Position numbers and translations under genes: made by a program
Shown here: positions 25,600 to 33,406 of the stretch, one piece after another
Position numbering within the stretch: position 1 is the first letter of the stretch
Layout of the letters: each line of letters begins with the position of its first letter
NCBI GenBank assembly: GCA_964502215.1
Contig: CAZCUN010000034.1
Coordinates: forward strand, 1-38,011
Reading direction: 5' to 3'
Source: JAALLB01 sp964502215
GTDB taxonomy: Bacteria; Pseudomonadota; Alphaproteobacteria; Rhizobiales; Rhizobiaceae
DNA length: 38,011 nucleotides
Notes under the pieces: generated by a model
Databases searched by the model: none
Told to the model about the DNA's origin: nothing
The model's input: the letters and a program-made list of their open reading frames with translations, nothing else

Positions 25600-26520
25600 T
25601 TAGTTCAGCTTTGAAATGCCAACAGAAGAAACATCATTGATATCGTCTTGAGATGCACAAAGGTTAGATTGTTCTGCTCGTAGAGACGTTGCAGGGCGTG
25701 GTACATCAAGGTTACCACACTGAGTAACACTGCTTAGATTACGCGGAATTCGTACCTGAACATTTGAACGACGGTCACGCTCAATCAAACTTGTTGCATT
25801 GCTACCGAAGGCATAACGAATACCACCAAAGCCGCCAACATAATTATCTTCACCAGCTTCAATTTCACCAAATACACTAACACCATCAAAACCTTGTTCG
25901 GTTAAAAGATGCTCAAATGATAAATTACCGACATGCCCACGTGATGTTAAGCGATGTCCAACAGAAACACGCAAGTCATCTGTATAGTAGTATGACAAAT
26001 CAACTTCATCGATGAACTCTGTTTCAAAATGTTGACCAAACTGAATGCCAACAAGTGCATCAATAGACCAGCGGTCTTGATATGAAGAAAGTTCTACACC
26101 AACACGGCCACCGTGTTCTGGGTCTGTGTAAGCCCAATCACCGTAAATACCGAGTAAGCCACCCTCATTACGATAGAAGATGTGAAGGCCACCAGCCGCA
26201 CTTGTAAACTCGCCATCGTAAATACCAACAGCACCCTCAAGCTGAACACCAAAGTTTGTAAAGTTGGGAATTGGGGAGGCAACAGAAGCCGTAAACATTG
26301 CATTTGAAGCTGTGCCAAGCACATTACGCTGGTAGGCACCACCATGAATACTTAATTCAAAATTTACCGCATCAACAGCAACAGCAGGTTGAGACGGCGC
26401 TGGTTGCTGCGCAACAGGTGTCGGGTCTAAAAGTAAATCAGCTGCATTTGCTTGCGTAACAGTTAAAACAGCGCCAGCAACAAAGCATGTAGCTTTCAAA
26501 AAAGTTTTCAAAATTCTCAC
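25600..26520 (-). CDS. Probable outer-membrane beta-barrel protein
   Basis: About 306 residues with a signal peptide ending ANA (about residue 27) and a proline/glutamine linker. A region of alternating hydrophobic and polar residues (about 50-245) follows, rich in glycine, tyrosine and aspartate (for example FELSIHGGAYQRNV and DLRVSVGHRLTSRG), as in outer membrane barrels. After the barrel, about 60 polar residues with two cysteines (VTQCGN, NLCASQD) form a tail that is uncommon for a plain porin. I do not recognise a named family. The listed start is GTG; a TTG three codons later has a better spaced AGGTGAG and would also give a proper signal peptide. Confidence 0.65.
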   Translation of the reverse strand: MRILKTFLKATCFVAGAVLTVTQANAADLLLDPTPVAQQPAPSQPAVAVDAVNFELSIHGGAYQRNVLGTASNAMFTASVASPIPNFTNFGVQLEGAVGIYDGEFTSAAGGLHIFYRNEGGLLGIYGDWAYTDPEHGGRVGVELSSYQDRWSIDALVGIQFGQHFETEFIDEVDLSYYYTDDLRVSVGHRLTSRGHVGNLSFEHLLTEQGFDGVSVFGEIEAGEDNYVGGFGGIRYAFGSNATSLIERDRRSNVQVRIPRNLSSVTQCGNLDVPRPATSLRAEQSNLCASQDDINDVSSVGISKLN

Positions 26521-26664
26521 CTGTCAAATAATCCGTCATGTAATCGCGGACTTTATAGTTTTGTTACTTAGCCCATAACACAAAAAAACTGAAACTTTCA
26601 CAGTCTTTATAATTAATACGCCTTTTTTAACGCCAACGTGTCATTTTTGCAATAATCCGAAACC

Positions 26665-26695
26665 CGCCAATATATTACGCTATAATACACTGGCG
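26665..26695 (-). terminator. Long hairpin downstream of aatA
   Basis: On the minus strand a 14-bp stem (starting CGCCAGTGTATTA, closing with TAATATATTGGCG, three G-T wobbles) has a minimal loop. It lies 30 bases after the aatA stop. The following bases (GGTTTCGG) give no real T run, so it may be a weak terminator or an mRNA 3' end stabiliser. Confidence 0.55.
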
Positions 26696-26724
26696 AGTTC
26701 AAAAAACTCAATGAAACGCTGTGC

Positions 26725-27927
26725 TTACTTTAAGCTAGCGCAGAATTTTTGTATGCGCTCGCACGCATTGGTCAGCGCTTCTGTTGAAGTTGCATAGGAA
26801 ATACGGAAATTAGGGCCAAGTCCAAAAGCTGAACCATGAACCACCGCAACCCCTTCTTGCTCCAATAGTGCTGTTACAAAATCTTCATCTGTCTCAAGCA
26901 CTTTGCCTGATTCTGTTGTTTTACCTAATAGGTCTTTGCAAGAAGGATAAACGTAAAATGCACCTTCAGGCTTTGGACAATCAATTCCTGTCGCTTGATT
27001 AAGCATAGAAACAACTAAATCACGACGTCCTTCAAATTCTTTTCGGCGTTCGCCGATGAAATCTTGAGGGCCATTCAGCGCTTCAATGCCTGCCCATTGT
27101 GTGATCGAACAAGTGCCAGAGGTTGACTGACCTTGCACCAGGTTCATCGCCTTGATTAATTCTGGTGGGCCAGCACAATATCCAAGACGCCAGCCTGTCA
27201 TTGCATAAGCTTTTGATACACCATTCATAGTCAGCGTGCGATCATAAAGACCCGGTTCAACTTGTGCAGGCGTTACAAATTCAAAATCGCCATAACAAAG
27301 GTGTTCATACATATCATCAGTTAGTACCCAAACATCTGGGTATTTCATAAGCACATCCGTAAGAGCTTTTAATTCGTCTTTGCTATACGCAGCCCCTGAT
27401 GGATTTGAAGGCGAGTTGAATAAGAACCACTTGGTCTTAGGCGTAATAGCAGCTTCAAGTTGTTCGCCTGTAATTTTAAAATTATTTTCAATGGTCGCTT
27501 CAACGAATACTGGCTCACCACCGTTTAGCAAAACCATATCCGGATAACTAACCCAATAAGGTGCTGGAATAATAACTTCGTCGCCAGGATCAAGCGTTGC
27601 TGCAAAAGCATTGTATAAAACTTGCTTACCGCCAGTTGTAGCAATCACCTGTGATGGATCATAATCAAGATTATTCTCGCGCTTGAATTTAGCACAAATC
27701 GCCTCGCGCAATGGCAAGATACCTGGTACATCGGTATATTTCGTTTCGCCACGCTTAATAGCATCCATCGCAGCTTGTTTGATATTATCTGGCGTATCAA
27801 AATCAGGCTCCCCTGCTCCAAGACCAATGACGTCAACGCCCTGTCCTTTTAGTTCACGAGCCTTTTGTGAAACTGCAATGGTTGCAGAGGGTTTCACGCG
27901 AGAAAGACCTTTGGCGACAATGCCCAT
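26725..27927 (-). CDS. aatA: Aspartate aminotransferase (class I/II, alphaproteobacterial AatA type)
   Basis: A 400-residue PLP enzyme that interconverts aspartate and oxaloacetate with glutamate and 2-oxoglutarate. The N-terminus KGLSRVKPSATIAVSQKARELK and GLGAGEPDFDTPDNI are characteristic of the group Ib enzymes. SPSNPSGAAYSKDEL holds the conserved Asn, and the PLP lysine is in GVSKAYAMTGWRLGY. C-terminal NFRISYATS supplies the carboxylate-binding arginine. Members of this group can also use prephenate. It is a single gene between the barrel protein and the peptidase. Confidence 0.95.
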   Translation of the reverse strand: MGIVAKGLSRVKPSATIAVSQKARELKGQGVDVIGLGAGEPDFDTPDNIKQAAMDAIKRGETKYTDVPGILPLREAICAKFKRENNLDYDPSQVIATTGGKQVLYNAFAATLDPGDEVIIPAPYWVSYPDMVLLNGGEPVFVEATIENNFKITGEQLEAAITPKTKWFLFNSPSNPSGAAYSKDELKALTDVLMKYPDVWVLTDDMYEHLCYGDFEFVTPAQVEPGLYDRTLTMNGVSKAYAMTGWRLGYCAGPPELIKAMNLVQGQSTSGTCSITQWAGIEALNGPQDFIGERRKEFEGRRDLVVSMLNQATGIDCPKPEGAFYVYPSCKDLLGKTTESGKVLETDEDFVTALLEQEGVAVVHGSAFGLGPNFRISYATSTEALTNACERIQKFCASLK

Positions 27928-27980
27928 AATTATACTCCGATAAGTGTTTGAAAGCAGTCAAGAGCGACTACCAGAGCTTT

Positions 27981-29381
27981 TTATTCCGATGTATGATTCA
28001 AATCAAGAGCAGGACGCTTAATAGGCACAGGAATTGGTGGTTGATAAACATCCCCATTTGTATGTTTTAACCCATGAGGATTAGGCCCTGTACCGCCACC
28101 TAATCTGATACGAATATCTTTTCGCAAAAACTCCGCTGGCTCAAAATAAAGAGCTGCTAATTGTCGACGTGTTAAAGGCACGTCTTGAAGATTTTTTTCC
28201 ACAACAACTTTCAAAGACTTAGGCTCTTCTATCTCTGGCTTAGTTTGCAAAACCAAGCCTGCACTTAAAACCGCATCTGTTGGCAAAGTAGGACGCTTAC
28301 TAGGTAAAGGTGCAATGAGCTCTTCAAGATCAACAGCCTCAAACCCGCCTTCAGGAATTACAATACGTGTATCAATCGCTTCAAATTCATACGCTTTTGG
28401 TGCCTCTAATGGGCGCTTAGTCGGTGTGCCATCAGAAGGATATTTTGTCGGGCAAATACTTTTAGTAATATCATAAGGCTTTACATTGGCTGTTTGAAGA
28501 TCAGAGTTTGCGCCATTAAAATCAGCAAAATCAGCTAAAGCCTCTAATTTACCATCAAACCCATCACGCAATAATCGAGCGGCCTTTATGTTTCTTTGCA
28601 AGCCAGACTTTCCACCAAACACAATTGCCAACAAGGTCTTACCATTGCGATTAGTTCTGACAGCAACATTAAATCCTGACGCACAAACATAACCCGTTTT
28701 CATCCCATTAGTACCATCAAACAAGCGCACTAAAGCATTATGATTTCGCAGACGTTGGCGTTTAAACTGAATAGCTGGAATATTAAAAAAACTTGCATAC
28801 TGAGGAAATTCCTTCGTCAATTGCATTGTCAGAAAAGCCATGTCTCTGGCTGTTGTATATTGATCAGGGTCATGCAATCCATGCGGGTTTGTAAAATGAC
28901 TTGCACTCATCCCCAAGCGCCTAGCATGCGCATTCATTAAGCTCACAAACTGAGCTTCACTTCCAGAAGTAGCCTCCGCTAACGCAACAGAAACATCATT
29001 GGCAGATTTCACCATTATAATTTTCAAAGCAGTTTCAATGTTAAAAACTGTGCCGATAGGAAAGCCCATTCTAGAAGGCGGTTGGCTGTAGCTATGTTCT
29101 GAAATTCTTACTGGAGATTGCATTGAGATGCTTTGAAGCTCAATCATCTTAAAAACAGTATATGCTGCCATCATTTTAGTTAGTGATGCAGGCGCCCATT
29201 TAGCAAAAGCAAGTTGATGGGAAAGTACTTGTCCTGCATCCATATCAACAATCAAATGAGGCCGAATCGGCAAGTCAAACAAATCAACTTCACTTGATAA
29301 AGCTACACTCTTTGGCGCGAGAACAGCACTCATGACAAACAAGCCACCAGCCAACATTTTTAATTGAGTAAAATAAGACAC
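27981..29381 (-). CDS. D-alanyl-D-alanine carboxypeptidase (penicillin-binding protein 5/6 type)
   Basis: About 466 residues of a serine-type carboxypeptidase that trims peptidoglycan side chains. The three active-site motifs are present: SLTK in APASLTKMMAAYTVF, SAN in VKSANDVSVALAEA, and KTG in NGMKTGYVCASGFN. A long proline-rich C-terminal half (from about residue 290) replaces the usual PBP5 C-terminal domain and repeats short segments such as APLPSKRPTLPTD, ending with PVPIKRPALD; it may be a cell-wall contacting tail. I prefer GTG 29381 as start (GGAA five bases upstream and a clean signal peptide with MLAGGLFVMSAVLA). GTG 29417 is in frame but lacks a ribosome site. Confidence 0.88.
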   Translation of the reverse strand: MSYFTQLKMLAGGLFVMSAVLAPKSVALSSEVDLFDLPIRPHLIVDMDAGQVLSHQLAFAKWAPASLTKMMAAYTVFKMIELQSISMQSPVRISEHSYSQPPSRMGFPIGTVFNIETALKIIMVKSANDVSVALAEATSGSEAQFVSLMNAHARRLGMSASHFTNPHGLHDPDQYTTARDMAFLTMQLTKEFPQYASFFNIPAIQFKRQRLRNHNALVRLFDGTNGMKTGYVCASGFNVAVRTNRNGKTLLAIVFGGKSGLQRNIKAARLLRDGFDGKLEALADFADFNGANSDLQTANVKPYDITKSICPTKYPSDGTPTKRPLEAPKAYEFEAIDTRIVIPEGGFEAVDLEELIAPLPSKRPTLPTDAVLSAGLVLQTKPEIEEPKSLKVVVEKNLQDVPLTRRQLAALYFEPAEFLRKDIRIRLGGGTGPNPHGLKHTNGDVYQPPIPVPIKRPALDLNHTSE

Positions 29382-29590
29382 TGAAATTCCAATAAACCTT
29401 ACGTAGCAACACCACACTTTATAGAACTATCAAAAAAGGTAAATCTAAATAACCACGACCATCAGTCAATATTTTGTAGAATAAATTGATAAGTTGCGGT
29501 CTTCCCAGACATATTTCAGCCACAAGATAACCTAAGTTTATACATGTTATGTGCGAAACTCCGCCTTAAAACATCGCTAATATAAATTCA

Positions 29591-29616
29591 CCAGATCAAG
29601 ATAGGTACTAATCTGG
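29591..29616. repeat. Inverted repeat upstream of the 59-residue peptide gene
   Basis: CCAGAT (29591-29596) and ATCTGG (29611-29616) form a dyad with a 14-base spacer, 19 bases before the ATG of the small gene. It could be an operator or an mRNA hairpin. The rest of 29418-29634 shows no gene. Confidence 0.35.
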
Positions 29617-29634
29617 CACGAGGGTGCGGGGGCT

Positions 29635-29814
29635 ATGATGAAGCATTACAACCAAAACCGAAACATATGGATGGTTCAATCTACACAGGAACTTGGCCAC
29701 AAAAAACGTTGGCGTAACCTGTTTGCGATTTCAACTGTGACAACCATTGCTTTTTGCTGCGTAGGATTGGCAACATTTCAAATAGCCATCACTATGGCAA
29801 AACCTTTCACATAA
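29635..29814 (+). CDS. Small single-span membrane peptide (59 residues)
   Basis: The frame starts MMKHYNQNRNIWMVQ, has a basic patch (GHKKRWRN, about 22-29) and one hydrophobic helix (about 30-54, FAISTVTTIAFCCVGLATFQ), and ends AKPFT. The first ATG is preceded by GGGGG. The basic patch directly before the helix predicts a cytoplasmic N-terminus. It lies alone between the peptidase gene and the PH-domain gene, in a gap that would otherwise be about 460 bases. Codon use is plausible for a gene, but no family is recognised. Confidence 0.5.
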   Translation: MMKHYNQNRNIWMVQSTQELGHKKRWRNLFAISTVTTIAFCCVGLATFQIAITMAKPFT

Positions 29815-29815
29815 C

Positions 29816-29843
29816 AAAAATAGCCTAAGGAGACGAAGGCTAT
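29816..29843 (-). terminator. Terminator of the PH-domain gene
   Basis: On the minus strand ATAGCCT, loop TCGTCTCCTT, AGGCTAT, followed by five T residues. It is a perfect 7-bp stem about 36 bases after the stop of the PH-domain gene. Confidence 0.75.
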
Positions 29844-29887
29844 GGGCGATAAGAACAAAGCTTCTGAGGCAACTGTCCTTATCGCCC
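29844..29887. repeat. Perfect 10-bp inverted repeat over the 3' end of the PH-domain gene
   Basis: GGGCGATAAG (29844-29853) and CTTATCGCCC (29878-29887) are exact complements 24 bases apart. The second arm contains the last codons and stop of the PH-domain gene. Together with the terminator next to it, it makes a two-hairpin 3' end on the minus-strand mRNA. Confidence 0.55.
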
Positions 29888-30409
29888 ACCAGAAAACTTA
29901 GTTGAAGAAATAGCTTTTAAGATAGTTTTCTTAGCGTCATTTGGATTTGCTAGGTTAGATATCTCAATATTACTTCCATCAGTAAGATATAAGAGCAAAC
30001 TACCCCCACCAAATAAAGCTCCCGTAAGGCCTTGCTTAATATCAATCTTCTCAATCATTGATAAATGAACTTTGGTCGCTAGGTCTTTCGGCCACCCAGG
30101 ATGGCAATATATACAATCCTCATTTATTTGGAGTCGTATCGTTTGGTACCTTAAAAAAGCATAGGCTGCCAAAAGCGGCACAAAGACAGACATCACAACA
30201 ATAAACAATCGAGCAAGATTACTATCGCTATAATCAGTAATAGAAAGCAAAGCCCATGCAGAAAAATAAGCTAGTAAAATTACAATGCTAGGCATAAAAA
30301 TCCGCCAATGCGCAAAGTAAAGCGGCACACCCTGAGTTTGAGCCTCATTTTTCTCCAAAATAAGACCACTATCAGATTCTAAGATAAGATTAGCATTGGT
30401 GTCATTCAT
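29879..30409 (-). CDS. Membrane protein with a bacterial PH domain (bPH2/YdbS-like)
   Basis: About 176 residues. After a polar N-terminus of about 30 residues come two membrane helices (about 40-60 and 68-90) and then a C-terminal bacterial PH domain (about 92-170), with IRLQINEDCIYCHPGW, KVHLSMIEKIDIKQG and LYLTDGSNIEISNLANP. Such proteins are mostly uncharacterised inner-membrane proteins. ATG 30407-30409 was chosen for AGGG seven bases upstream, one codon after the GTG that begins the open frame. The gene ends with an inverted repeat and terminator. It is divergent from the sugar dehydrogenase, about 70 bases away. Confidence 0.75.
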   Translation of the reverse strand: MNDTNANLILESDSGLILEKNEAQTQGVPLYFAHWRIFMPSIVILLAYFSAWALLSITDYSDSNLARLFIVVMSVFVPLLAAYAFLRYQTIRLQINEDCIYCHPGWPKDLATKVHLSMIEKIDIKQGLTGALFGGGSLLLYLTDGSNIEISNLANPNDAKKTILKAISSTKFSGGR

Positions 30410-30477
30410 CACATGCCCTATATCATCTGGATACTAATCAAAACACTTTGACCATAGTGTACGCCTAGGAGCAAGCA

Positions 30478-31617
30478 ATGCGCAAGTTTTCAATTATTTT
30501 CATACTTATCACATTGATTTCAATGGTTATTTCAAAAGGGTTTGCTCAAGACACCAAGGCCTTTGATACTGAAAAAGCAACAATTCTAGTCGAATCTATT
30601 GCTTCTGGGCTAGTTCACCCGTGGGGCATGGGCATGTTACCAAACGGCAAAATCTTAGTTACAGAGCGTGAAGGCAATATGAAATTAATTACCCCTAAAA
30701 CAGGTAAGTTAATATCTGTATCGGGTGTGCCTGATGTCTGGGAAAGTGGTCAAGGCGGACTTCTGGATATTGCTATTGATCCAGAATTTAAAACAAATAA
30801 GACCATTTATTTTACCTTCTCCAATCCTGCTTTCTTTGGCGGCGCAGGAACAGCGATTGCCTCAGCAGAATTTACTGAAACACCTGCTCCTAGTTTGCAA
30901 AATGTGACAATCTTATTTTCAATGGATAAGACAAGTAGAAGCCTCCACCATTTTGGCTCAAGGATAGTGCTTGCAAGCGATAGCACGATATTTTTCACAA
31001 CAGGCGATCGTGGCGAATCCCCTCGAGCGCAAGACCCATTTGATTCAGCAGGCAAAGTATTACGCATCAATAAAGATGGAAGCATTCCAAAAGACAATCC
31101 TTTTGCTGATGGTAAAAATGCACTGCCACAAATTTGGTCATTAGGACACCGCAACCCTCAAGGCGCTACACTAAATGATAAAACAGGTGCGCTATGGACA
31201 CTTTCCCACGGTGCAAGAGGCGGTGATGAAATCAATATTCCAGAAGCAGGAAAAAACTATGGTTGGCCTATAATCTCTTTTGGTCGACATTATTCTGGTG
31301 AGAAAATCGGCAAAGGCACATCAGCGCCAGGACTTGAACAACCAATATATTATTGGGATCCATCCATCGCCCCATCAGGATTCGATTTTTACCAAGGAAA
31401 TTCTATCCCTGAGTGGCAGGGCAATCTATTTGCTGGCGCTTTAAAAGATCAATTACTTTCTCGCCTTGAAGTAAAAAACGGCAAAGTAGTTCATGAAGAA
31501 AAAATACTGGCAGGTGAATTCGGTCGCATCAGAGATGTAAGAAGCTTTCACGATGGTGCGCTATGGCTATTAATTGATGACAGCGAAGGCGCGTTACTTC
31601 GCCTAACGAGTGAATAA
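30478..31617 (+). CDS. PQQ-dependent aldose sugar dehydrogenase family protein (YliI/Asd type)
   Basis: A 379-residue secreted six-bladed beta-propeller of the soluble glucose/aldose dehydrogenase family. The signal peptide ends near residue 24 (GFA). Typical segments are GLVHPWGMGMLPNGKILVTE (about 43-62), GQGGLLDIAIDP (about 93-104), HHFGSRIVL (catalytic histidine), GDRGESPRAQDP, SLGHRNPQGA and HGARGGDEIN, and then NYGWPIISFGRHYSG. It oxidises aldoses in the periplasm with PQQ as cofactor and Ca2+; the true sugar is unknown. TAGGAG sits eight bases before the ATG. The stop codon lies in the loop of a perfect 12-bp hairpin. Confidence 0.9.
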   Translation: MRKFSIIFILITLISMVISKGFAQDTKAFDTEKATILVESIASGLVHPWGMGMLPNGKILVTEREGNMKLITPKTGKLISVSGVPDVWESGQGGLLDIAIDPEFKTNKTIYFTFSNPAFFGGAGTAIASAEFTETPAPSLQNVTILFSMDKTSRSLHHFGSRIVLASDSTIFFTTGDRGESPRAQDPFDSAGKVLRINKDGSIPKDNPFADGKNALPQIWSLGHRNPQGATLNDKTGALWTLSHGARGGDEINIPEAGKNYGWPIISFGRHYSGEKIGKGTSAPGLEQPIYYWDPSIAPSGFDFYQGNSIPEWQGNLFAGALKDQLLSRLEVKNGKVVHEEKILAGEFGRIRDVRSFHDGALWLLIDDSEGALLRLTSE

Positions 31618-31630
31618 AACTCGTTAGGCG
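31600..31630. terminator. Perfect 12-bp hairpin spanning the stop of the sugar dehydrogenase
   Basis: CGCCTAACGAGT (31600-31611), loop GAATAAA containing the TAA stop, ACTCGTTAGGCG (31619-31630). It is an exact match, but no T run follows on either strand, so it may be an intergenic hairpin or mRNA stabiliser rather than a classical terminator. Confidence 0.5.
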
Positions 31631-31652
31631 AATATTACAAAATATCTTCTAA

Positions 31653-32353
31653 TTATTTAGTCAGCGTCAAATCGCTCAATAATAAATTGTCAGAAATAAA
31701 ATCGAAAGCCTCGGTAATCTCTTCAGGTGTATTTGCAATAGATTTACTTAACTTGCTTCTAATCGCCTTGAATCGTATGTCCTGTTCCTTTCCTCTCGGA
31801 ACGGCATACTCAACATTTAAAGCAATAATTTCTACTTCGTTTTCATTTTTCAGATTATCACAAATCTTTGGATCAAAACCTTGAATAGAAAAAACATCGC
31901 CATGCGTTGACATTAGCATTCACATTGGATGTTGATTTAGTAATGCCAAAAGCCTTAGTCAACGTTGTTGTGACTTCACCTGAATAGCTACCAAATCCAC
32001 TAATTTTCCCAGAACTAATAGAATAATCGGGTTCAAGTTTCCCAGTTTTATTCAAGCCACGCTGAATATCACTTACATTATAGAAATAACCAGCAATTTT
32101 TTTACCTATAGCAATTGCTTTGTTCTCACTTTTCCCAGAAGCAAGTTCTTTTTGCACTGCATAAGCCGCCCGCAAGTAATGCTGCATCTACGCTTTCAGT
32201 AATACGTGATTTATCTGAATGATAGCGAGAATAATCAATCGCAACACCAACCGCACAAATTAAAGGGATAGCGATTACAGCAAAGGTTACCGCAACATTT
32301 CCTTTAGAATTAGATATGAATTGTTTGAATTATTGATTTTTAAATTTTATCAT
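31653..32353 (-). pseudogene. TadG-like pilus assembly gene, inactivated by a nonsense codon and two frameshifts
   Basis: The minus strand encodes, in pieces, a protein with the N-terminus of TadG/TadE-like proteins: a basic start, then SKGNVAVTFAVIAIPLICAV as the membrane anchor, and AIDYSRYHSDKSRITESVDAALL. Lesion 1: from ATG 32351-32353 the eighth codon is TAA (32330-32332), with the frame continuing straight on. Lesion 2: one extra C in the run at 32169-32171 breaks DAALLAA from AYAVQKELASGKSE. Lesion 3: between 31919 and 31873 the frame moves again, joining TKAFGITKSTSN to the last piece (FSIQGFDPKICDN to the end). Three independent lesions make sequencing error unlikely. No other tad genes are present. 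Confidence 0.75.
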
Positions 32354-32533
32354 CAGAAGAAAAACAAGGCCTGTTAAAAGAATATTATAAATAGATATGC
32401 ACACATATTAACCAAATAATTATTTATAGAAGCAAAAAAATGAAGTTCGGCTCGCAACAGACGTTGTAAAAACCAGCGCTTAAACCCGAAGCAGTTGCAT
32501 AAACAAATATAGTTTGGCGAAATATTAAGAAGC

Positions 32534-32568
32534 TTCAATGTATCGTATCTCACAATCGATACATTGAA
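32534..32568. promoter_or_regulatory. Perfect 12-bp dyad upstream of the YkgJ-type gene
   Basis: TTCAATGTATCG (32534-32545) and CGATACATTGAA (32557-32568), spacer of 11 bases, ending 11 bases before the ATG. It may be an operator overlapping the leader, or an mRNA hairpin that masks the start. No T run follows, so it is not a terminator. The preceding 180 bases contain nothing else recognisable. Confidence 0.6.
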
Positions 32569-32579
32569 AGACGTTTAGG

Positions 32580-33299
32580 ATGTTCAAGATAGCAGGCCTT
32601 TTTTTAGATGACAGAAGCTATGACCACATCACTTCTATCAAAAGCTTATCTGACTATCTGAATGAAATAATTGGCGATGACCTAACGCCTGCTCGTTTTT
32701 TCTCTATGCAAAAGCAGATTTATGAAGTCCATCAAATGGGTGCTGATGCGTTAAGCAAATCTGCCATGCAAGATAGATCCTTTGATTGCAAAGCTGGGTG
32801 CGATTCATGTTGTCACGCAACCAACGTAGACATAACTCCGCTAGAAGCTTTTTATCTCGCAAATTTCATCAAGCAAGAACATAAAACTAACAAAACAATT
32901 CAGATCCCCTCAAGGAAAGATATTAAAGCGCCCTGCCCTTTATTAAAAAATGGGCTATGCAATTCTTACGAAGTACGCCCCTTATCTTGCAGATACATTA
33001 TGTCGACTGATCTTGCCTCATGTTTAAAACGACGCGAAACACTTACAGGCGGAGCAAAATTACCTGCTCCTTTTTCAAACTTCCGCACTTCCATATCTGC
33101 TGCTTGCTTCGTGGTCTTCAAAAACCGTGACCTTGACGCCCGATGGTTAGTACTGGATCAGACAATAGAAAAAATTGTGAATGACAAAGACGCAATGCAA
33201 GACTGGCTATCAGGCTCAAACTTAGACGCTACTCTTAAAGCAGATGAGCCATCAGGGAATTTTAGTGAACTAGTCTTAGCCGTTGAGACTATTTCTTAA
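32580..33299 (+). CDS. YkgJ-family cysteine cluster protein
   Basis: A 239-residue protein with the cysteine cluster of the YkgJ/UPF0153 family: C70, C74, C77 and C78 in CKAGCDSCC, then CPLLKNGLCNSYEVRPLSCR with three more cysteines (about 120-138) and a CL shortly after. The pattern suggests a zinc or iron-sulfur centre; function in this family is not established. The N-terminal 65 residues are polar and helical. The ATG follows AGG directly, with no well-spaced ribosome site. The gene sits alone behind a strong dyad and before the SulP gene on the same strand. Confidence 0.8.
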   Translation: MFKIAGLFLDDRSYDHITSIKSLSDYLNEIIGDDLTPARFFSMQKQIYEVHQMGADALSKSAMQDRSFDCKAGCDSCCHATNVDITPLEAFYLANFIKQEHKTNKTIQIPSRKDIKAPCPLLKNGLCNSYEVRPLSCRYIMSTDLASCLKRRETLTGGAKLPAPFSNFRTSISAACFVVFKNRDLDARWLVLDQTIEKIVNDKDAMQDWLSGSNLDATLKADEPSGNFSELVLAVETIS

Positions 33300-33406
33300 G
33301 CGGCAAAGCCTTATTGCTTGTTTATCTTTTAAAATCTGCTCTAGCCAAATCATTCAAATCGCTCTATTTGCTAGCATAAGAAGAAACCACCCTTGAAAGT
33401 ACCATA

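Noticed and set aside
30807..31154. 115-codon minus-strand frame inside the sugar dehydrogenase
   Set aside because: Antisense shadow of a conserved propeller domain.
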